A stretch of DNA of 64,000 bases from Streptomyces sp. CB02056 (GCF_001905545.1 NZ_LIPD01000004.1:598610-662609), one strand, 5' to 3'. Shown: positions 35,027 through 43,865, counted from the first letter of the stretch. Notes: a model not told the origin generated them from the sequence alone. A program made the numbers and translations.

Positions 35027-35046
35027 GTTCTACAGTTCTGTAGAAC
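35027..35046. promoter_or_regulatory. 20-bp palindromic operator
   Basis: GTTCTACAGTTCTGTAGAAC has perfect 9-bp arms around TT. It covers the likely -35 region (TTGTTC at 35025) and spacer of the membrane-protein gene starting at 35073. The repressor is unknown. Confidence 0.6.
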
Positions 35047-35072
35047 ATTACGCACGGCGATCGGGGACGAGC

Positions 35073-35696
35073 ATGGACAGGCCGCTTCGGCTGCCGCAGC
35101 AGGATCGGGCGGACTTCGAGACGGAGCTCGGGCGGGCGCTCTCGGCGCCGGAGGTGCGGGCGGCGTTGCGGGTGGGTGGGGAGGAGGCCCGGGGGGTGGA
35201 GCGGTTGCGGCGGACGGCGCGGGAGAACGCGGAGTTCGTGCTGGCCGCGGCGGCGCCGGAGTACGAGCGGTACGCGGCGTTGCGGGCGGATGCCGATGCG
35301 GTGGCGCGGCTGCCGGTGGACGTGCCGGCCAGGGAGCGGGCGTCGGGGTGGTGGGGGGTGCTGGGGGTGGTGGTGCCGATCATCGCGGTGGGGGCGGCGG
35401 TGGTCTTCCTGCTGCTGGGTTCCGTGCTGGGGCTGGTCGAGGACATGGAGGTGCTGGCGCACGCGCTGGTGGATGCCGGGTGGGTGTCGGCCGGGGCGGG
35501 TGCGGTGAGTCTGCTGGTGGGCGGGCTGGGGTTGCTGGGGGCGGCCCGGGCGAGGGGGCCGGAGGCCGGGGAGGCGGCGGACGGGCCGGGGGAGCTGGTG
35601 CTGGCGCGGGATGCCTGGCGGTCGGCGCTGGCGGAGCGCGGGCTGGTGCCGTACCTGGTGGCGCAGGCGAGTGCGGCGCCTGGTCAGCGGCGCTGA
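35073..35696 (+). CDS. Membrane protein with two transmembrane segments, unrecognised
   Basis: 207 residues. A charged helical first half (LPQQDRADFETELGRALSAP, ARGVERLRRTARENAEFVLA) leads into VLGVVVPIIAVGAAVVFLLL and AGAVSLLVGGLGLLGAARA. A short acidic linker and a final soluble helix follow. The ATG at 35073 has no strong Shine-Dalgarno. Its own palindrome-controlled promoter lies just after the HSP90-like gene. It overlaps the convergent membrane-protein gene by 13 bp. Confidence 0.65.
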   Translation: MDRPLRLPQQDRADFETELGRALSAPEVRAALRVGGEEARGVERLRRTARENAEFVLAAAAPEYERYAALRADADAVARLPVDVPARERASGWWGVLGVVVPIIAVGAAVVFLLLGSVLGLVEDMEVLAHALVDAGWVSAGAGAVSLLVGGLGLLGAARARGPEAGEAADGPGELVLARDAWRSALAERGLVPYLVAQASAAPGQRR

Positions 35697-36148
35697 TCGA
35701 GTCTCGCCATGCGGGCGGCGTCGACGAGGAGTTGGGCGGCGTCCGGGGGGATGGCCAGGCGGCGGGCGATCCAGGGGGCGGGGCGGCCGGCCCGGGCGAG
35801 CATCCAGGCGGAGTACAGGTGGCCGAGCTGGGGGGCGTTCTCGGCGAGCAGTATGGGGCGGACGGCCTCCATCGGGAAGCCTTCGAGGGCGCGGGCGCTG
35901 TACTCGCGGCCGTTGGGGCCGGGTGGGGGTAGCGGGAGTGGGCGGCGGAGGTCGATCCAGCGGCTGAGCAGGACCGCGCCGACCACCAGGAGGCCGGTGC
36001 CGGAGGCGCCGATCAGGATGCCGCCGATGACGGGGCGGTCCTCCTCCTCGGCCATGCCGAGGGCGATCTCCTCCAGGACGAGCAGGCCGAGCACGGTGAG
36101 CAGCACCGCGGCTTCGGCGGGGCGCGGGTGGGTCCGGGACGTCGTCAT
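35684..36148 (-). CDS. Membrane protein, unrecognised
   Basis: 154 residues. Two hydrophobic segments (AAVLLTVLGLLVLEEIALGM and LIGASGTGLLVVGAVLLSRW) are followed by a soluble region LGHLYSAWMLARAGRPAPWI with helical character. The ATG at 36148 follows GAGG by 6 nt. Its end overlaps the previous gene's end by 13 bp. No family is recognised. Confidence 0.62.
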   Translation of the reverse strand: MTTSRTHPRPAEAAVLLTVLGLLVLEEIALGMAEEEDRPVIGGILIGASGTGLLVVGAVLLSRWIDLRRPLPLPPPGPNGREYSARALEGFPMEAVRPILLAENAPQLGHLYSAWMLARAGRPAPWIARRLAIPPDAAQLLVDAARMARLDQRR

Positions 36149-36653
36149 GCGGAACCTCTTCCTCGGCGGGGCGGCCGGGGGTTTCGGGCGGGCGCGGCGA
36201 TTCACCTTCCGTACAACGGGCGGTGGGCGGCCCGGGGCACGCGTCACGGTTCAGGCGGTGAAATCGCGGATGAGAATTGACGGACCGTCAAGAAAACGAT
36301 GTGGACGGCTTGTTGGCCGATCGGGAAGGGCCGGCCGGGTGGGCCGTCTGGCGGAGGCTGCGACCGCACCTCCTTCCGGTCGGGCGCACCTGGGCGGTGC
36401 GTGCGTCGACGGGGCGAGGGGCCCGACCAGGGGCGGGCTTCGGGTCAGCATAGCCTGGGCATGCCAACTTCGACAGGCTTGTCGAAGTTGCGGAACCCGG
36501 GCTCGCGGTGGCGTGCCCGGAGGTGTCCGACCGGCTACTTTGAGTACGGAGCTCCGCTTCCACGGCCGGCCTTCGCGGCAGGGTTCCACAGCGCCGGGTG
36601 CCACAGCCGGGTTCCGCGGCCGGGATTCACGGCGGTAGGGGAGGTCGGGGCCG
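36149..36653. other. 505-bp intergenic region with two palindromes
   Basis: No gene is supported. Two symmetric elements stand out: TTGACGGACCGTCAA at 36277-36291 (perfect 7-bp arms), and CAACTTCGACA/TGTCGAAGTTG at 36465-36490. CATAGC near 36449 could be the -10 box of the esterase gene. Confidence 0.45.
36465..36490. promoter_or_regulatory. 26-bp inverted repeat upstream of esterase
   Basis: CAACTTCGACA and TGTCGAAGTTG are perfect 11-bp arms with a GGCT centre. It lies 164 bp before the esterase start and just after a possible -10 box, so it could be an operator or a leader hairpin. Confidence 0.45.
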
Positions 36654-37820
36654 ATGGGGCTCACCAACCACAAGCTGCTGGCGCTGATGGCGCTGCTCGC
36701 GGTGTTCACGGTGCTCGGCACGCTGTGGGTCTGGCCCCGGCTGGCCGTCCGGAGCTGGCCCGCGATGTTCCTGCGGCTCGGCACCATCGCCGTCACCCAG
36801 CTGGCCCTGCTGGTCACGCTGGGGCTCGCCGTCAACGACTACTTCGTGTTCTACAGCAGCTGGTCCGACCTGCTGGGGCGCGAGCACGGCGCGGGGGTGA
36901 TCCGGGGGACGGGCGGTGGTACGGGGGGCGGTGGTACGGCGGCGGGCAGCGGCACCGGTGCGGGCGCGGCCGGCGTGCAGGTGCTCGGTCCGGCGGAGAT
37001 CACCGGCGCGGGGGCGGTCGGCCGCGATCCGGCCCGGATCGGGCGGCTCGACCGGGTGCGGCTGCCCGGGGCGACCACCGGGCTGAGCTCCGACGGCTAC
37101 GTCTACCTGCCGCCGCAGTACTTCCAACCCGGCGGCGAGGCGCGGCACTTCCCGGCCGTGCTGGTGCTGACCGGCTTCCCCGGCGACGCCGCCAACCTGG
37201 TCACCAAGCTGCGCTACCCGGCGGCCGAACTCGACCTGCTGCGCAAGGGGTCGATGCAGCCGACCGTCCTGGTGCTGATGCGGCCCTCGCCGACCATGCC
37301 CCGGGACAGCGAGTGCGAGGACATCCCGAACGGGCCGCAGGCGCAGCGCTACTTCACCACCGACGTGCCCGCCGACCTGCGGGCCTCCTACCGGGTGCTG
37401 GACGGCACCGGCAGCCTGGGGATCGTCGGCGACTCGACCGGCGGCTACTGCGCGGTCAAGCTGGGCATGGAGCACCCGCGGACCTTCCCGGCGGCCGTCT
37501 CGCTCTCCGGCTACTTCAAGGCGGCGGAGGACGTCACGACGGGCGACCTCTTCGCGGGCGACCCGCAGCGCCGCGCCGAGGCCGACCTCGACTGGCGCCT
37601 GGCCCACCTGCCGATGCCGCCCCTGGCGGTGCTGCTCGCGGACAGCAAGGAGGACGGCAGCACCTACGCCGACTCCAGCGCCTTCGCGGCGGCGGCCCGT
37701 CCGCCGCTGGTGGTCGACCAGGAGACGGTCGACACCGGCGGCCACAACTTCACCACCTGGGGCCGGCTCATCCCGCCCGCCCTCGGCTGGCTGAGCGCCC
37801 ACCTGCGCGTCCCGGAGTAG
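36654..37820 (+). CDS. Membrane-anchored esterase (antigen 85/esterase D-like)
   Basis: 388 residues. Two N-terminal membrane segments (LLALMALLAVFTVLGTLWVW and VTQLALLVTLGLAVNDYFVF), a Gly/Thr-rich linker, then an alpha/beta-hydrolase: SSDGYVYLPPQYF, AVLVLTGFPGD and the nucleophile GIVGDSTGGYCAVKLG. The catalytic His is in TGGHNFTTWGRL. This is the Esterase/Ag85 fold seen in outer-facing acyl esterases of actinomycetes. The ATG at 36654 follows GGGGAGG by 10 nt. Confidence 0.85.
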   Translation: MGLTNHKLLALMALLAVFTVLGTLWVWPRLAVRSWPAMFLRLGTIAVTQLALLVTLGLAVNDYFVFYSSWSDLLGREHGAGVIRGTGGGTGGGGTAAGSGTGAGAAGVQVLGPAEITGAGAVGRDPARIGRLDRVRLPGATTGLSSDGYVYLPPQYFQPGGEARHFPAVLVLTGFPGDAANLVTKLRYPAAELDLLRKGSMQPTVLVLMRPSPTMPRDSECEDIPNGPQAQRYFTTDVPADLRASYRVLDGTGSLGIVGDSTGGYCAVKLGMEHPRTFPAAVSLSGYFKAAEDVTTGDLFAGDPQRRAEADLDWRLAHLPMPPLAVLLADSKEDGSTYADSSAFAAAARPPLVVDQETVDTGGHNFTTWGRLIPPALGWLSAHLRVPE

Positions 37821-37857
37821 CACAAGTGGGCCTCAGCAGAAGGCCGGTGACGATCTG

Positions 37858-38343
37858 TCAGCGGGCCAGCAGGGGGAGTGGCGCGCCGGTGCGGGCCGGG
37901 AGTTCGAGGCGGGTGAGGAGGGCCGAGGGCGAGACCTCGACCACCCGGCAGCCGGCCCGGTGGCGGCAGTGGCGGGCGACCGAGCCGTGCCGCAGGCGGT
38001 CCAGGCGGCGGCGGGTGGCGGCGCCGAGGACGAGCAGGTCCGCCGGGCCGGTGACGGCGCCGACCAGGGCGGGGCCGGGCTCGGCGTTGACCACCAGCGG
38101 GTGGATGACCAGGTCGGACGGGTAGCCGCCGTAGGCCTGGTCGAAGGCGACGTCGAGGCGTCGCCGGGCGGCGTGTTCCAGTTCGGAGAGCGGCCGTAGG
38201 CCGTCCCGTTCGTTGGCGGCCCAGGCGGCCACGGGCACCAGCACCGCCTGGTGCCGGGCCGCCTCGCCGACGGCGTGGTAGAGGGCGGCCAGACTGCTCA
38301 GTGATCCGCTCAGGCCGACGATCACTCGGGTGGTCCCGGTCAT
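37858..38343 (-). CDS. Universal stress protein (USP) domain protein
   Basis: 161 residues. The N-terminal strand IVGLSGSLSSLAALYHAVGE and the LLVLGAATRRRLDRLRHGSV segment are the USP fold, with the nucleotide-binding G-x-x-x...Gly-Ser-Val pattern. It lies 190 bp downstream of kdpB and on the same strand. KdpD sensor kinases carry a USP domain, so a link with Kdp regulation is attractive but unproven. The ATG at 38343 follows GGAGG by 10 nt. A TTGAC...TGAC element lies upstream. Confidence 0.8.
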   Translation of the reverse strand: MTGTTRVIVGLSGSLSSLAALYHAVGEAARHQAVLVPVAAWAANERDGLRPLSELEHAARRRLDVAFDQAYGGYPSDLVIHPLVVNAEPGPALVGAVTGPADLLVLGAATRRRLDRLRHGSVARHCRHRAGCRVVEVSPSALLTRLELPARTGAPLPLLAR

Positions 38344-38487
38344 GGCCGTTCGCCTCCGTCTCTCCGGCGGCTCTCTCCATCGGGCTCCGCCGGTTCGGAA
38401 CTCCTTGCTTCGGATGTCTCCAGTGAACCCCGGAACGGAGCCGTCCGTACCGCCGCTGACACCACCATGACGCGGGTCGCCCACATT

Positions 38488-38503
38488 TTGACAGCGCTCT
38501 GAC
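38488..38503. promoter_or_regulatory. TGAC-N7-TGAC direct repeat, site A
   Basis: TTGACAGCGCTCTGAC. Two TGAC half-sites are 11 bp apart, as preferred by OmpR-family response regulators. It lies between kdpB and the USP gene. Near-identical to site B. Confidence 0.5.
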
Positions 38504-38532
38504 GGGCCGGTCGGGATCCCCCGGCCGATCGC

Positions 38533-40719
38533 TCAGCCCAGCCCCGGGACGAACTGGACGATCAGGTCGATCGCCTTGATGCCGAGGAACGGCAGCACCA
38601 GCCCGCCCAGTCCGTACACCCGCAGGTTGCGCCGGAGCAGGTCGGTCGCGGAGGCCGGCTGGTAGCGCACGCCGCGCAGGGCGAGCGGGATCAGGGCGAC
38701 GATGATCAGCGCGTTGAAGATGATCGCGGAGGCGATCGCCGAGGTGGGGCTGTGCAGCTCCATGATGTTGAGGTGGTGCAGCCCGGGGTAGGCGTTCGCG
38801 AACATCGCGGGGATGATCGCGAAGAACTTGGCCACGTCGTTGGTGATCGAGAAGGTGGTCAACGCGCCCCGGGTGATGAGGAGTTGCTTGCCAACCCGGA
38901 CGATCTCGATCAGCTTCGCCGGGTTGGAGTCGAGGTCGACCATGTTGCCGGCCTCCTTGGCGGCCGGGGTGCCGGAGTTCATCGCGACGCCGACGTCCGC
39001 CTGGGCGAGGGCGGGGGCGTCGTTGGTGCCGTCGCCGGTCATCGCGACCATGTTCCCGGCGGCCTGTTCGCGTCGCAGGTGGGCCAGCTTGTCCTCCGGG
39101 GTGGCCTCGGCGAGGAAGTCGTCCACCCCGGCCTCGGCGGCGATGGCGCGCGCGGTCAGCGGGTTGTCCCCGGTGACCATGACGGTACGGATGCCCATCC
39201 GCCGCAGCTCGGCGAAGCGTTCGGCGATGCCCTCCTTCACCACGTCCTTGAGCTCGACCACGCCCAACGCCCGTGCGCCGTGCCGGTCGTGGACGGCGAC
39301 CAGCAGCGGGGTGCCGCCGGCCCCGGCGATCCGGTCCACCAGGGGTTCGGCCTCCGCCGGCAGCCGCCCGCCGGAGTCCGCGACCCAGCGGGCGACGGCG
39401 TTCGCCGCGCCCTTGCGGACCAGGCAGGTGGTGCCGTCCGGCCAGGTGAGGTCGACGCCGCTCATCCGGCTGTGGGCGGTGAACGGTACGGGCTGCTGCT
39501 CGCCGAGTTCGCCGGGGGAGCGCGGCGGCACCCAGTACTGACGGTTCGTCAGTTCGACCAGTGACCGCCCCTCCGGTGTCCCGTCCGCGACGGAGGCCAA
39601 CTGGGCTGCCTCGGCGAGCTGTTCGGTGGTCGCCCCGGGCAGCGGGTGCAGGGCGACGGCCCGTCGGTTGCCGTGGGTGATGGTGCCGGTCTTGTCGAGC
39701 AGCAGCACGTCCACGTCCCCGGCGGCCTCCACCGCCCGGCCGGAGAGGGCGACCACGTTGCGCTGCACCAGCCGGTCCATCCCGGCGATGCCGATCGCGG
39801 AGAGCAGGGCGCCGATCGTGGTCGGGATCAGCGCGACCATCAACGCGACCAGCACGATGGTGGTCTGGGGCGCGTGCGCGTAGACGGCCATCGGCTGGAG
39901 CGAGACCACCGAGAGCAGGAAGACGATGGTCAGCGAGGCCAGCAGGATGTTGAGCGCGATCTCGTTCGGCGTCTTCTGTCGGTCGGCGCCCTCGACCAGG
40001 GCGATCATCCGGTCCACGAAGCTCTGCCCGGGGCGGGAGGTGACCCGGACGACCAGGTGGTCGGAGAGCACCCTGGTGCCGCCGGTGACGCCGGTGCGGT
40101 CGCCGCCGGACTCGCGGATGACGGGAGCCGACTCCCCGGTGATCGCCGACTCGTCGACCGTGGCGACGCCCTCGACCACCTCGCCGTCCCGCGGGACCAC
40201 CTCGCCGGCCGGAACGAGCACGATGTCGTGCACCATCAACTGCTCGGCGGGGATGACCTCGTGGCGGTGATCGCGGGTGCCGACCCGCCAGTGCAGCAGC
40301 CGCCGGGCGGTGGTGGCGGACTGGGCGCGGCGCAGGGACTCGGCCTGCGCCTTGCCGCGGCTCTCCGCGACGGCCTCGGCGAGGTTGGCGAACAGCACGG
40401 TCAGCCAGAGCCAGAAGGAGATCACCCAGGCGAAGACGCCCGGGTGGAGGACGGCGCTGATCGTGGTGAGCGCGGAGCCCGTCTCCACCACCAGCATCAC
40501 CGGGTTGCGCATCATGGTGCGTGGATGGAGCTTGCGGACGGCGGCGGGCAGCGCCTCGGCCAGCTGGCGGCGGGTGATCAGCCGGCGGCGGCCGCCCGGC
40601 GAGGTGGGCCGGTGGCTCGGCGGCGGCTCGGGCGCGGGGGCCGCGGTGCGCTCCGGGCGGCGGAACCAGTTCTGCTGGTCGGGGGTGTTGTCCGGGGTGG
40701 TGAGGGCCGAACGGCGCAT
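38533..40719 (-). CDS. kdpB: K+-transporting P-type ATPase subunit B (KdpB)
   Basis: 728 residues. P-type ATPase motifs: [12 protein letters not shown] near 190, the phosphorylated Asp in [12 protein letters not shown] near 341, and [20 protein letters not shown] then [20 protein letters not shown]. The TM5 charges Asp and Lys are present in [12 protein letters not shown]. Normally KdpB works only with KdpA and KdpC; neither is adjacent on either side. The N-terminus has a Pro-rich extension. The downstream neighbour is a USP gene. Intact by sequence, so it may work with kdpA/C elsewhere, or be a leftover. Confidence 0.93.
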   Translation of the reverse strand: MRRSALTTPDNTPDQQNWFRRPERTAAPAPEPPPSHRPTSPGGRRRLITRRQLAEALPAAVRKLHPRTMMRNPVMLVVETGSALTTISAVLHPGVFAWVISFWLWLTVLFANLAEAVAESRGKAQAESLRRAQSATTARRLLHWRVGTRDHRHEVIPAEQLMVHDIVLVPAGEVVPRDGEVVEGVATVDESAITGESAPVIRESGGDRTGVTGGTRVLSDHLVVRVTSRPGQSFVDRMIALVEGADRQKTPNEIALNILLASLTIVFLLSVVSLQPMAVYAHAPQTTIVLVALMVALIPTTIGALLSAIGIAGMDRLVQRNVVALSGRAVEAAGDVDVLLLDKTGTITHGNRRAVALHPLPGATTEQLAEAAQLASVADGTPEGRSLVELTNRQYWVPPRSPGELGEQQPVPFTAHSRMSGVDLTWPDGTTCLVRKGAANAVARWVADSGGRLPAEAEPLVDRIAGAGGTPLLVAVHDRHGARALGVVELKDVVKEGIAERFAELRRMGIRTVMVTGDNPLTARAIAAEAGVDDFLAEATPEDKLAHLRREQAAGNMVAMTGDGTNDAPALAQADVGVAMNSGTPAAKEAGNMVDLDSNPAKLIEIVRVGKQLLITRGALTTFSITNDVAKFFAIIPAMFANAYPGLHHLNIMELHSPTSAIASAIIFNALIIVALIPLALRGVRYQPASATDLLRRNLRVYGLGGLVLPFLGIKAIDLIVQFVPGLG

Positions 40720-40862
40720 CGTCTCGGGGGACCTTCCGGGCCGCCCCGGTTCGTCGGGGGCGGCGGGTTCGGGTGGGGCTGCGGGGACGGCGGACAGCCC
40801 ACCACCGGAGAACCGGGGGACATGCCGCTCTTGACACAGGATTGGCGGCGAAACCCCCGTCC

Positions 40863-40878
40863 TTGACGGAGCTCTGAC
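40863..40878. promoter_or_regulatory. TGAC-N7-TGAC direct repeat, site B
   Basis: TTGACGGAGCTCTGAC, 14 of 16 bases as in site A. It lies 144 bp upstream of kdpB in the divergent region towards the small ORF/lysA unit. Confidence 0.5.
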
Positions 40879-40906
40879 ACCGCCGCCGGCCGACCGCCGG
40901 ACGGCT

Positions 40907-40922
40907 GTCAGGAAGGCGTCAA
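40907..40922. promoter_or_regulatory. TGAC-N7-TGAC direct repeat, site C (reverse strand)
   Basis: On the minus strand it reads TTGACGCCTTCCTGAC, the same 11-bp period as sites A and B. Together B and C make a pair facing opposite ways between kdpB and the small ORF. Confidence 0.45.
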
Positions 40923-41033
40923 GGACGGGCCCCGGGCCGTACGCCCTGCGTCAAGGGCGGGTGCGGTCGGTGTGCGGAGGGTCTCCACTGGAGGGGTGCG
41001 GCCGCCCGGGCCGTCGTCTGGAGGGACCCCGCC

Positions 41034-41207
41034 ATGACCACTGTCACCGCCGTCATCGACGTCGACGAGCCGCTGGAGCGGACGGTCCGCCTCGTGCCCG
41101 CCGCCTGGCGCCGGGACCGCCCCGAGCCGCCGGACCCGTCCCCGGCCGCCGACCGGGACCGCACCCGCCCGGCGAACTGCCGCTTCGCGATGCACTACGA
41201 GGACTGA
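41034..41207 (+). CDS. 57-residue small protein before LysA
   Basis: ATG at 41034 follows TGGAGGG by 8 nt. The product reads MTTVTAVIDVDEPLERTVRL then Pro/Asp/Arg-rich sequence and ends NCRFAMHYED. It is unrecognised and has no signal peptide. The decarboxylase starts 51 bp later on the same strand. It could be a partner protein, a leader or a precursor peptide; composition and the good ribosome site argue for translation. Confidence 0.55.
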   Translation: MTTVTAVIDVDEPLERTVRLVPAAWRRDRPEPPDPSPAADRDRTRPANCRFAMHYED

Positions 41208-41258
41208 CACCCGTCAGGGCGTCCGCCGCCCACGCGCCCACCCAGAGGAGCAGCCGCC

Positions 41259-42626
41259 ATGACCCAGCTCATCGCCCCGCCCGTCCCCACCACCCCCGGG
41301 ACCGCCCCTGGAGCCGTCTCCGCCGACGTGCTCGGCGGCCCCTGGCCGGCCACGGCGCGGCCCGGCCGGGGAGCCGATCTGCTGATCGGCGGGGTCGGGC
41401 TGGCCGAGGCCGCCGAGCGGTTCGGCACCCCGCTGTACGTGCTGGACGAGGCCGAGGCCCGGGGGCGGGCCCGGGCGTACCGGCGGGCGCTGCCGCACGC
41501 CGAGGTGCTGTACGCGGCCAAGGCCTTCCTCTGCAGCGCGATGGCCGACTGGGTGGAGCAGGAGGGGCTGGGCCTGGACGTCTGCTCGTCGGGCGAGCTG
41601 TGGCTGGCGGTCTCGGCAGGCTTCCCGGCGCAGCGGATCCTCCTGCACGGCAACGCCAAGTCCCCGGAGGAACTGCGGCTGGCGCGGCGGCTGCGGGTCG
41701 GGCGGATCGTCATCGACGGCCCGGCGGAGATCGCGCGGCTGGCCGCCCTGGTGGCCGCCGACACGCCGCAGAAGGTGCTGGTCCGGATCGTCCCGGGGAT
41801 CGCCGCCGGGCACCACGCGGCGGTGCGGACCGGGGTCGGCGGGCAGAAGTTCGGCTTCCCCGTCGAGGGCGGCGACGCGGCCGACGCGATCGCCCGGGTG
41901 CTCGACCAGCCGGGGCTCGAACTGGCGGGCCTGCACTGCCACCTGGGCTCGCAGATCACCTCGGTCGAGCCGTACCTGGAGGCGGTGGACGCGGTGGTGC
42001 GGCTGCTCGCCGAGACCCGGGACCGGCACGGCGTCGAACTGCCCGAACTGGATCTCGGCGGCGGCCACGGCATCAGGTACCTGCCCGGGGACGAGGAGCT
42101 GGACCTCGCCGAGTTCGCCGTCCGGGTCACCGACCGGCTGGCGGTGCGCTGCGCCGAGGCCGACCTGGACGTGCCCCGGCTGATCGTCGAACCCGGCCGC
42201 GCGATCGCCGGACCGGCCGCCGTGGCGGTCTACCGGGTGCTGTCCGTCAAGCACACGGCGGACGGCCGCTGCTTCGTCGCGGTGGACGGCGGCATGAGCG
42301 ACAACCCGCGCCCGGCCCTGTACGGATCGCCGTACACGGTGCGGCTGGTCGGCCGCCGCTCGGAGGCGGGGGAGACACGGGCGGACGTGGTCGGCCGCCA
42401 CTGCGAGGCCGGGGACGTGCTCGTCCGGGACGCCGCACTGCCCGCCGACCTGCGCCCCGGCGACCTGCTGGCGATGCCGGCGGCCGGCGCCTACCAGCTG
42501 TCCATGGCGTCCGGCTACAACCTGGTCGGCCGCCCGGCCGTGATCGCGGTGAAGGACGGCCGGGCCCGCCTGCTGATCCGGCGCGAGACGGTCGAGGACT
42601 TCCGCCTGCGCGAGGTCGGCCGCTGA
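41259..42626 (+). CDS. lysA: Diaminopimelate decarboxylase-type PLP decarboxylase
   Basis: 455 residues. Fold type III PLP enzyme: EVLYAAKAFLCSAM with the PLP Lys, LHCHLGSQITSVEPY, LDLGGGHGIRYLPGDE and EPGRAIAGPAAVAVYRVLSV. The DNPRPALYGSPY active-site stretch is present. LysA converts meso-diaminopimelate to lysine. A second, ordinary lysA is usual in streptomycetes, so this copy may serve another pathway. It follows the 57-residue ORF; a family hairpin terminates it. Confidence 0.9.
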   Translation: MTQLIAPPVPTTPGTAPGAVSADVLGGPWPATARPGRGADLLIGGVGLAEAAERFGTPLYVLDEAEARGRARAYRRALPHAEVLYAAKAFLCSAMADWVEQEGLGLDVCSSGELWLAVSAGFPAQRILLHGNAKSPEELRLARRLRVGRIVIDGPAEIARLAALVAADTPQKVLVRIVPGIAAGHHAAVRTGVGGQKFGFPVEGGDAADAIARVLDQPGLELAGLHCHLGSQITSVEPYLEAVDAVVRLLAETRDRHGVELPELDLGGGHGIRYLPGDEELDLAEFAVRVTDRLAVRCAEADLDVPRLIVEPGRAIAGPAAVAVYRVLSVKHTADGRCFVAVDGGMSDNPRPALYGSPYTVRLVGRRSEAGETRADVVGRHCEAGDVLVRDAALPADLRPGDLLAMPAAGAYQLSMASGYNLVGRPAVIAVKDGRARLLIRRETVEDFRLREVGR

Positions 42627-42643
42627 CGGCGGACGGCGGCCGC

Positions 42644-42672
42644 GTGGGAAGTCGGCCCGGCCGACTTCCCAC
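42644..42672 (+). terminator. Hairpin, copy 2 of the GAGAAGTCGGC family
   Basis: GTGGGAAGTCGGCC and GGCCGACTTCCCAC around one C. 18 bp after the lysA stop. Confidence 0.75.
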
Positions 42673-42696
42673 ACGGGACCGGGCGGGGCTTCGCCG

Positions 42697-42880
42697 TCAG
42701 CCGCTCGCGGAGGCCCCCCGGCCGGCGCCGCGCGGGACGCAGGGGGCGACGACGGTCAGGTGCAGGGTGTCCGGCGCCGTGCCGGGATCGCCCATCACGA
42801 CCGAGGCGGTGAACTTGTTCGCGTCGTTGGACAGGTCCAGCCGCTTGTCGTCCCTGTGCTCGACGGACTCGATTTTATCG
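42697..42880 (-). pseudogene. 3' remnant of a secreted-protein-like gene
   Basis: The reverse strand has an open stretch ending at TGA (42697-42699) that reads RLDLSNDANKFTASVVMGDP then DTLHLTVVAPCVPRGAG. It is protein-like, but no start codon or ribosome site is present; upstream turns AT-rich near 42870. Looks like the tail of a lost gene. Family not recognised. Confidence 0.3.
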
Positions 42881-42992
42881 GAGTGATGATCCTTTTCGCG
42901 CGGGTGCTGATCGGATCCAAGCGGTCGGGGCCTTGCCGGCGAGGGCGAAAATGCAGGTGAAAGGGCTCGGCGGCCACGGATAGGGTCCGGCC

Positions 42993-43778
42993 GTGACGAA
43001 CTGGCGTGAGATCTACGAGAACGACTGCGCTCTTCCCCCGGGGCGCGGGCTGGACGAACTGACCGCGGAGTTGGCGGTGGCTCTGGGGGATCCGGACCCG
43101 GAGGTCAGGGACGGTTACCCGTACGCGGTGCTGGACGCCTGGATACGGGGCGGGGTGATCGACGGCGAGCGGTGTCTGGCGCTCGGGGACCTGATGGCGG
43201 GGCGCTTCAGCGATCCGCGGATCGAGGCCAGGACGTTCGCCCCGCTCGTGTTGCGGATGATCGTGGATCAGGACGGGGTCAGGTCCGAGTGGGTCGACGC
43301 GTTCGCCGGCTGGTACCGCGCGGAGGCCGACCTGCGGGGCCGTGACGACGCGCTCGGGTGGCTGCACGCGGTGGCGCACGGCGCGGACCTGCTGGGGGCC
43401 TTCGGCCTGCGGCCCGAGGTCGACCCCGAACCGCTGCTCGCGCTCGCCGCCGAGCGTTTGCTGGCCCCGACGGAGTACCTGTTCGCGGAGCGGGAGGACG
43501 ACCGGCTCGCCAAGGCCGTGGCCCTCGTCCTCACCCGCCCCGACCTGACGCCGGAGCGGTCGACCGCCTGGCTGTCGCCGATCGCCGAGGCCCTCGCCCC
43601 GTACGAGCGCGGGCCGATGCCGGTCTGGGCCTCCAACACGGTGCGCACCCTGCGCGCCCTGTACGTGCTGGCGGACCTCGGTGTTTCGGTTGAGCGCGGG
43701 GGCCGGCCCGTCCCGCTCGTCCACGGTGAGGTGGTCAAGGCCCGGGTGGCCGAGGTCCTGCGCCCGGTGCTCCCGTAG
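42993..43778 (+). CDS. DUF2785 family protein
   Basis: 261 residues. The DUF2785 pattern is visible: LTAELAVALGDPDPEVRDGY, TFAPLVLRMIVDQDGVRSEW, and the signature ALGWLHAVAHGADLLGAFGL. It is helical (HEAT-like), cytoplasmic and of unknown function. Start is GTG at 42993. Its 3' end (VVKARVAEVLRPVLP) is repeated as a fragment at 45700, including a hairpin. Confidence 0.85.
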   Translation: MTNWREIYENDCALPPGRGLDELTAELAVALGDPDPEVRDGYPYAVLDAWIRGGVIDGERCLALGDLMAGRFSDPRIEARTFAPLVLRMIVDQDGVRSEWVDAFAGWYRAEADLRGRDDALGWLHAVAHGADLLGAFGLRPEVDPEPLLALAAERLLAPTEYLFAEREDDRLAKAVALVLTRPDLTPERSTAWLSPIAEALAPYERGPMPVWASNTVRTLRALYVLADLGVSVERGGRPVPLVHGEVVKARVAEVLRPVLP

Positions 43779-43797
43779 CGCTGCGCGGCAGGGAGCA

Positions 43798-43824
43798 CGA
43801 GAAGTCGGCCCGGCCGACTCCTCG
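43798..43824. terminator. Hairpin, copy 3 of the GAGAAGTCGGC family
   Basis: CGAGAAGTCGGCC pairs with GGCCGACTCCTCG with one mismatch. It lies 20 bp after DUF2785 and before the convergent ArsR gene end. Confidence 0.7.
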
Positions 43825-43865
43825 CGCGGGCCCCGTTCGTGCCCGGCCCGTGCGTCGCGGGGTCG

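Noticed and set aside
36717..37823. Minus-strand frame opposite the esterase
   Set aside because: Shadow frame; the plus-strand esterase has membrane segments, GDSTGG and a start with ribosome site.
37664..40837. 1057-residue minus-strand frame overlapping kdpB
   Set aside because: Its composition is Arg/Pro-rich without motifs and it is out of frame with the intact KdpB. It was inspected for KdpA and KdpC, and neither was found.
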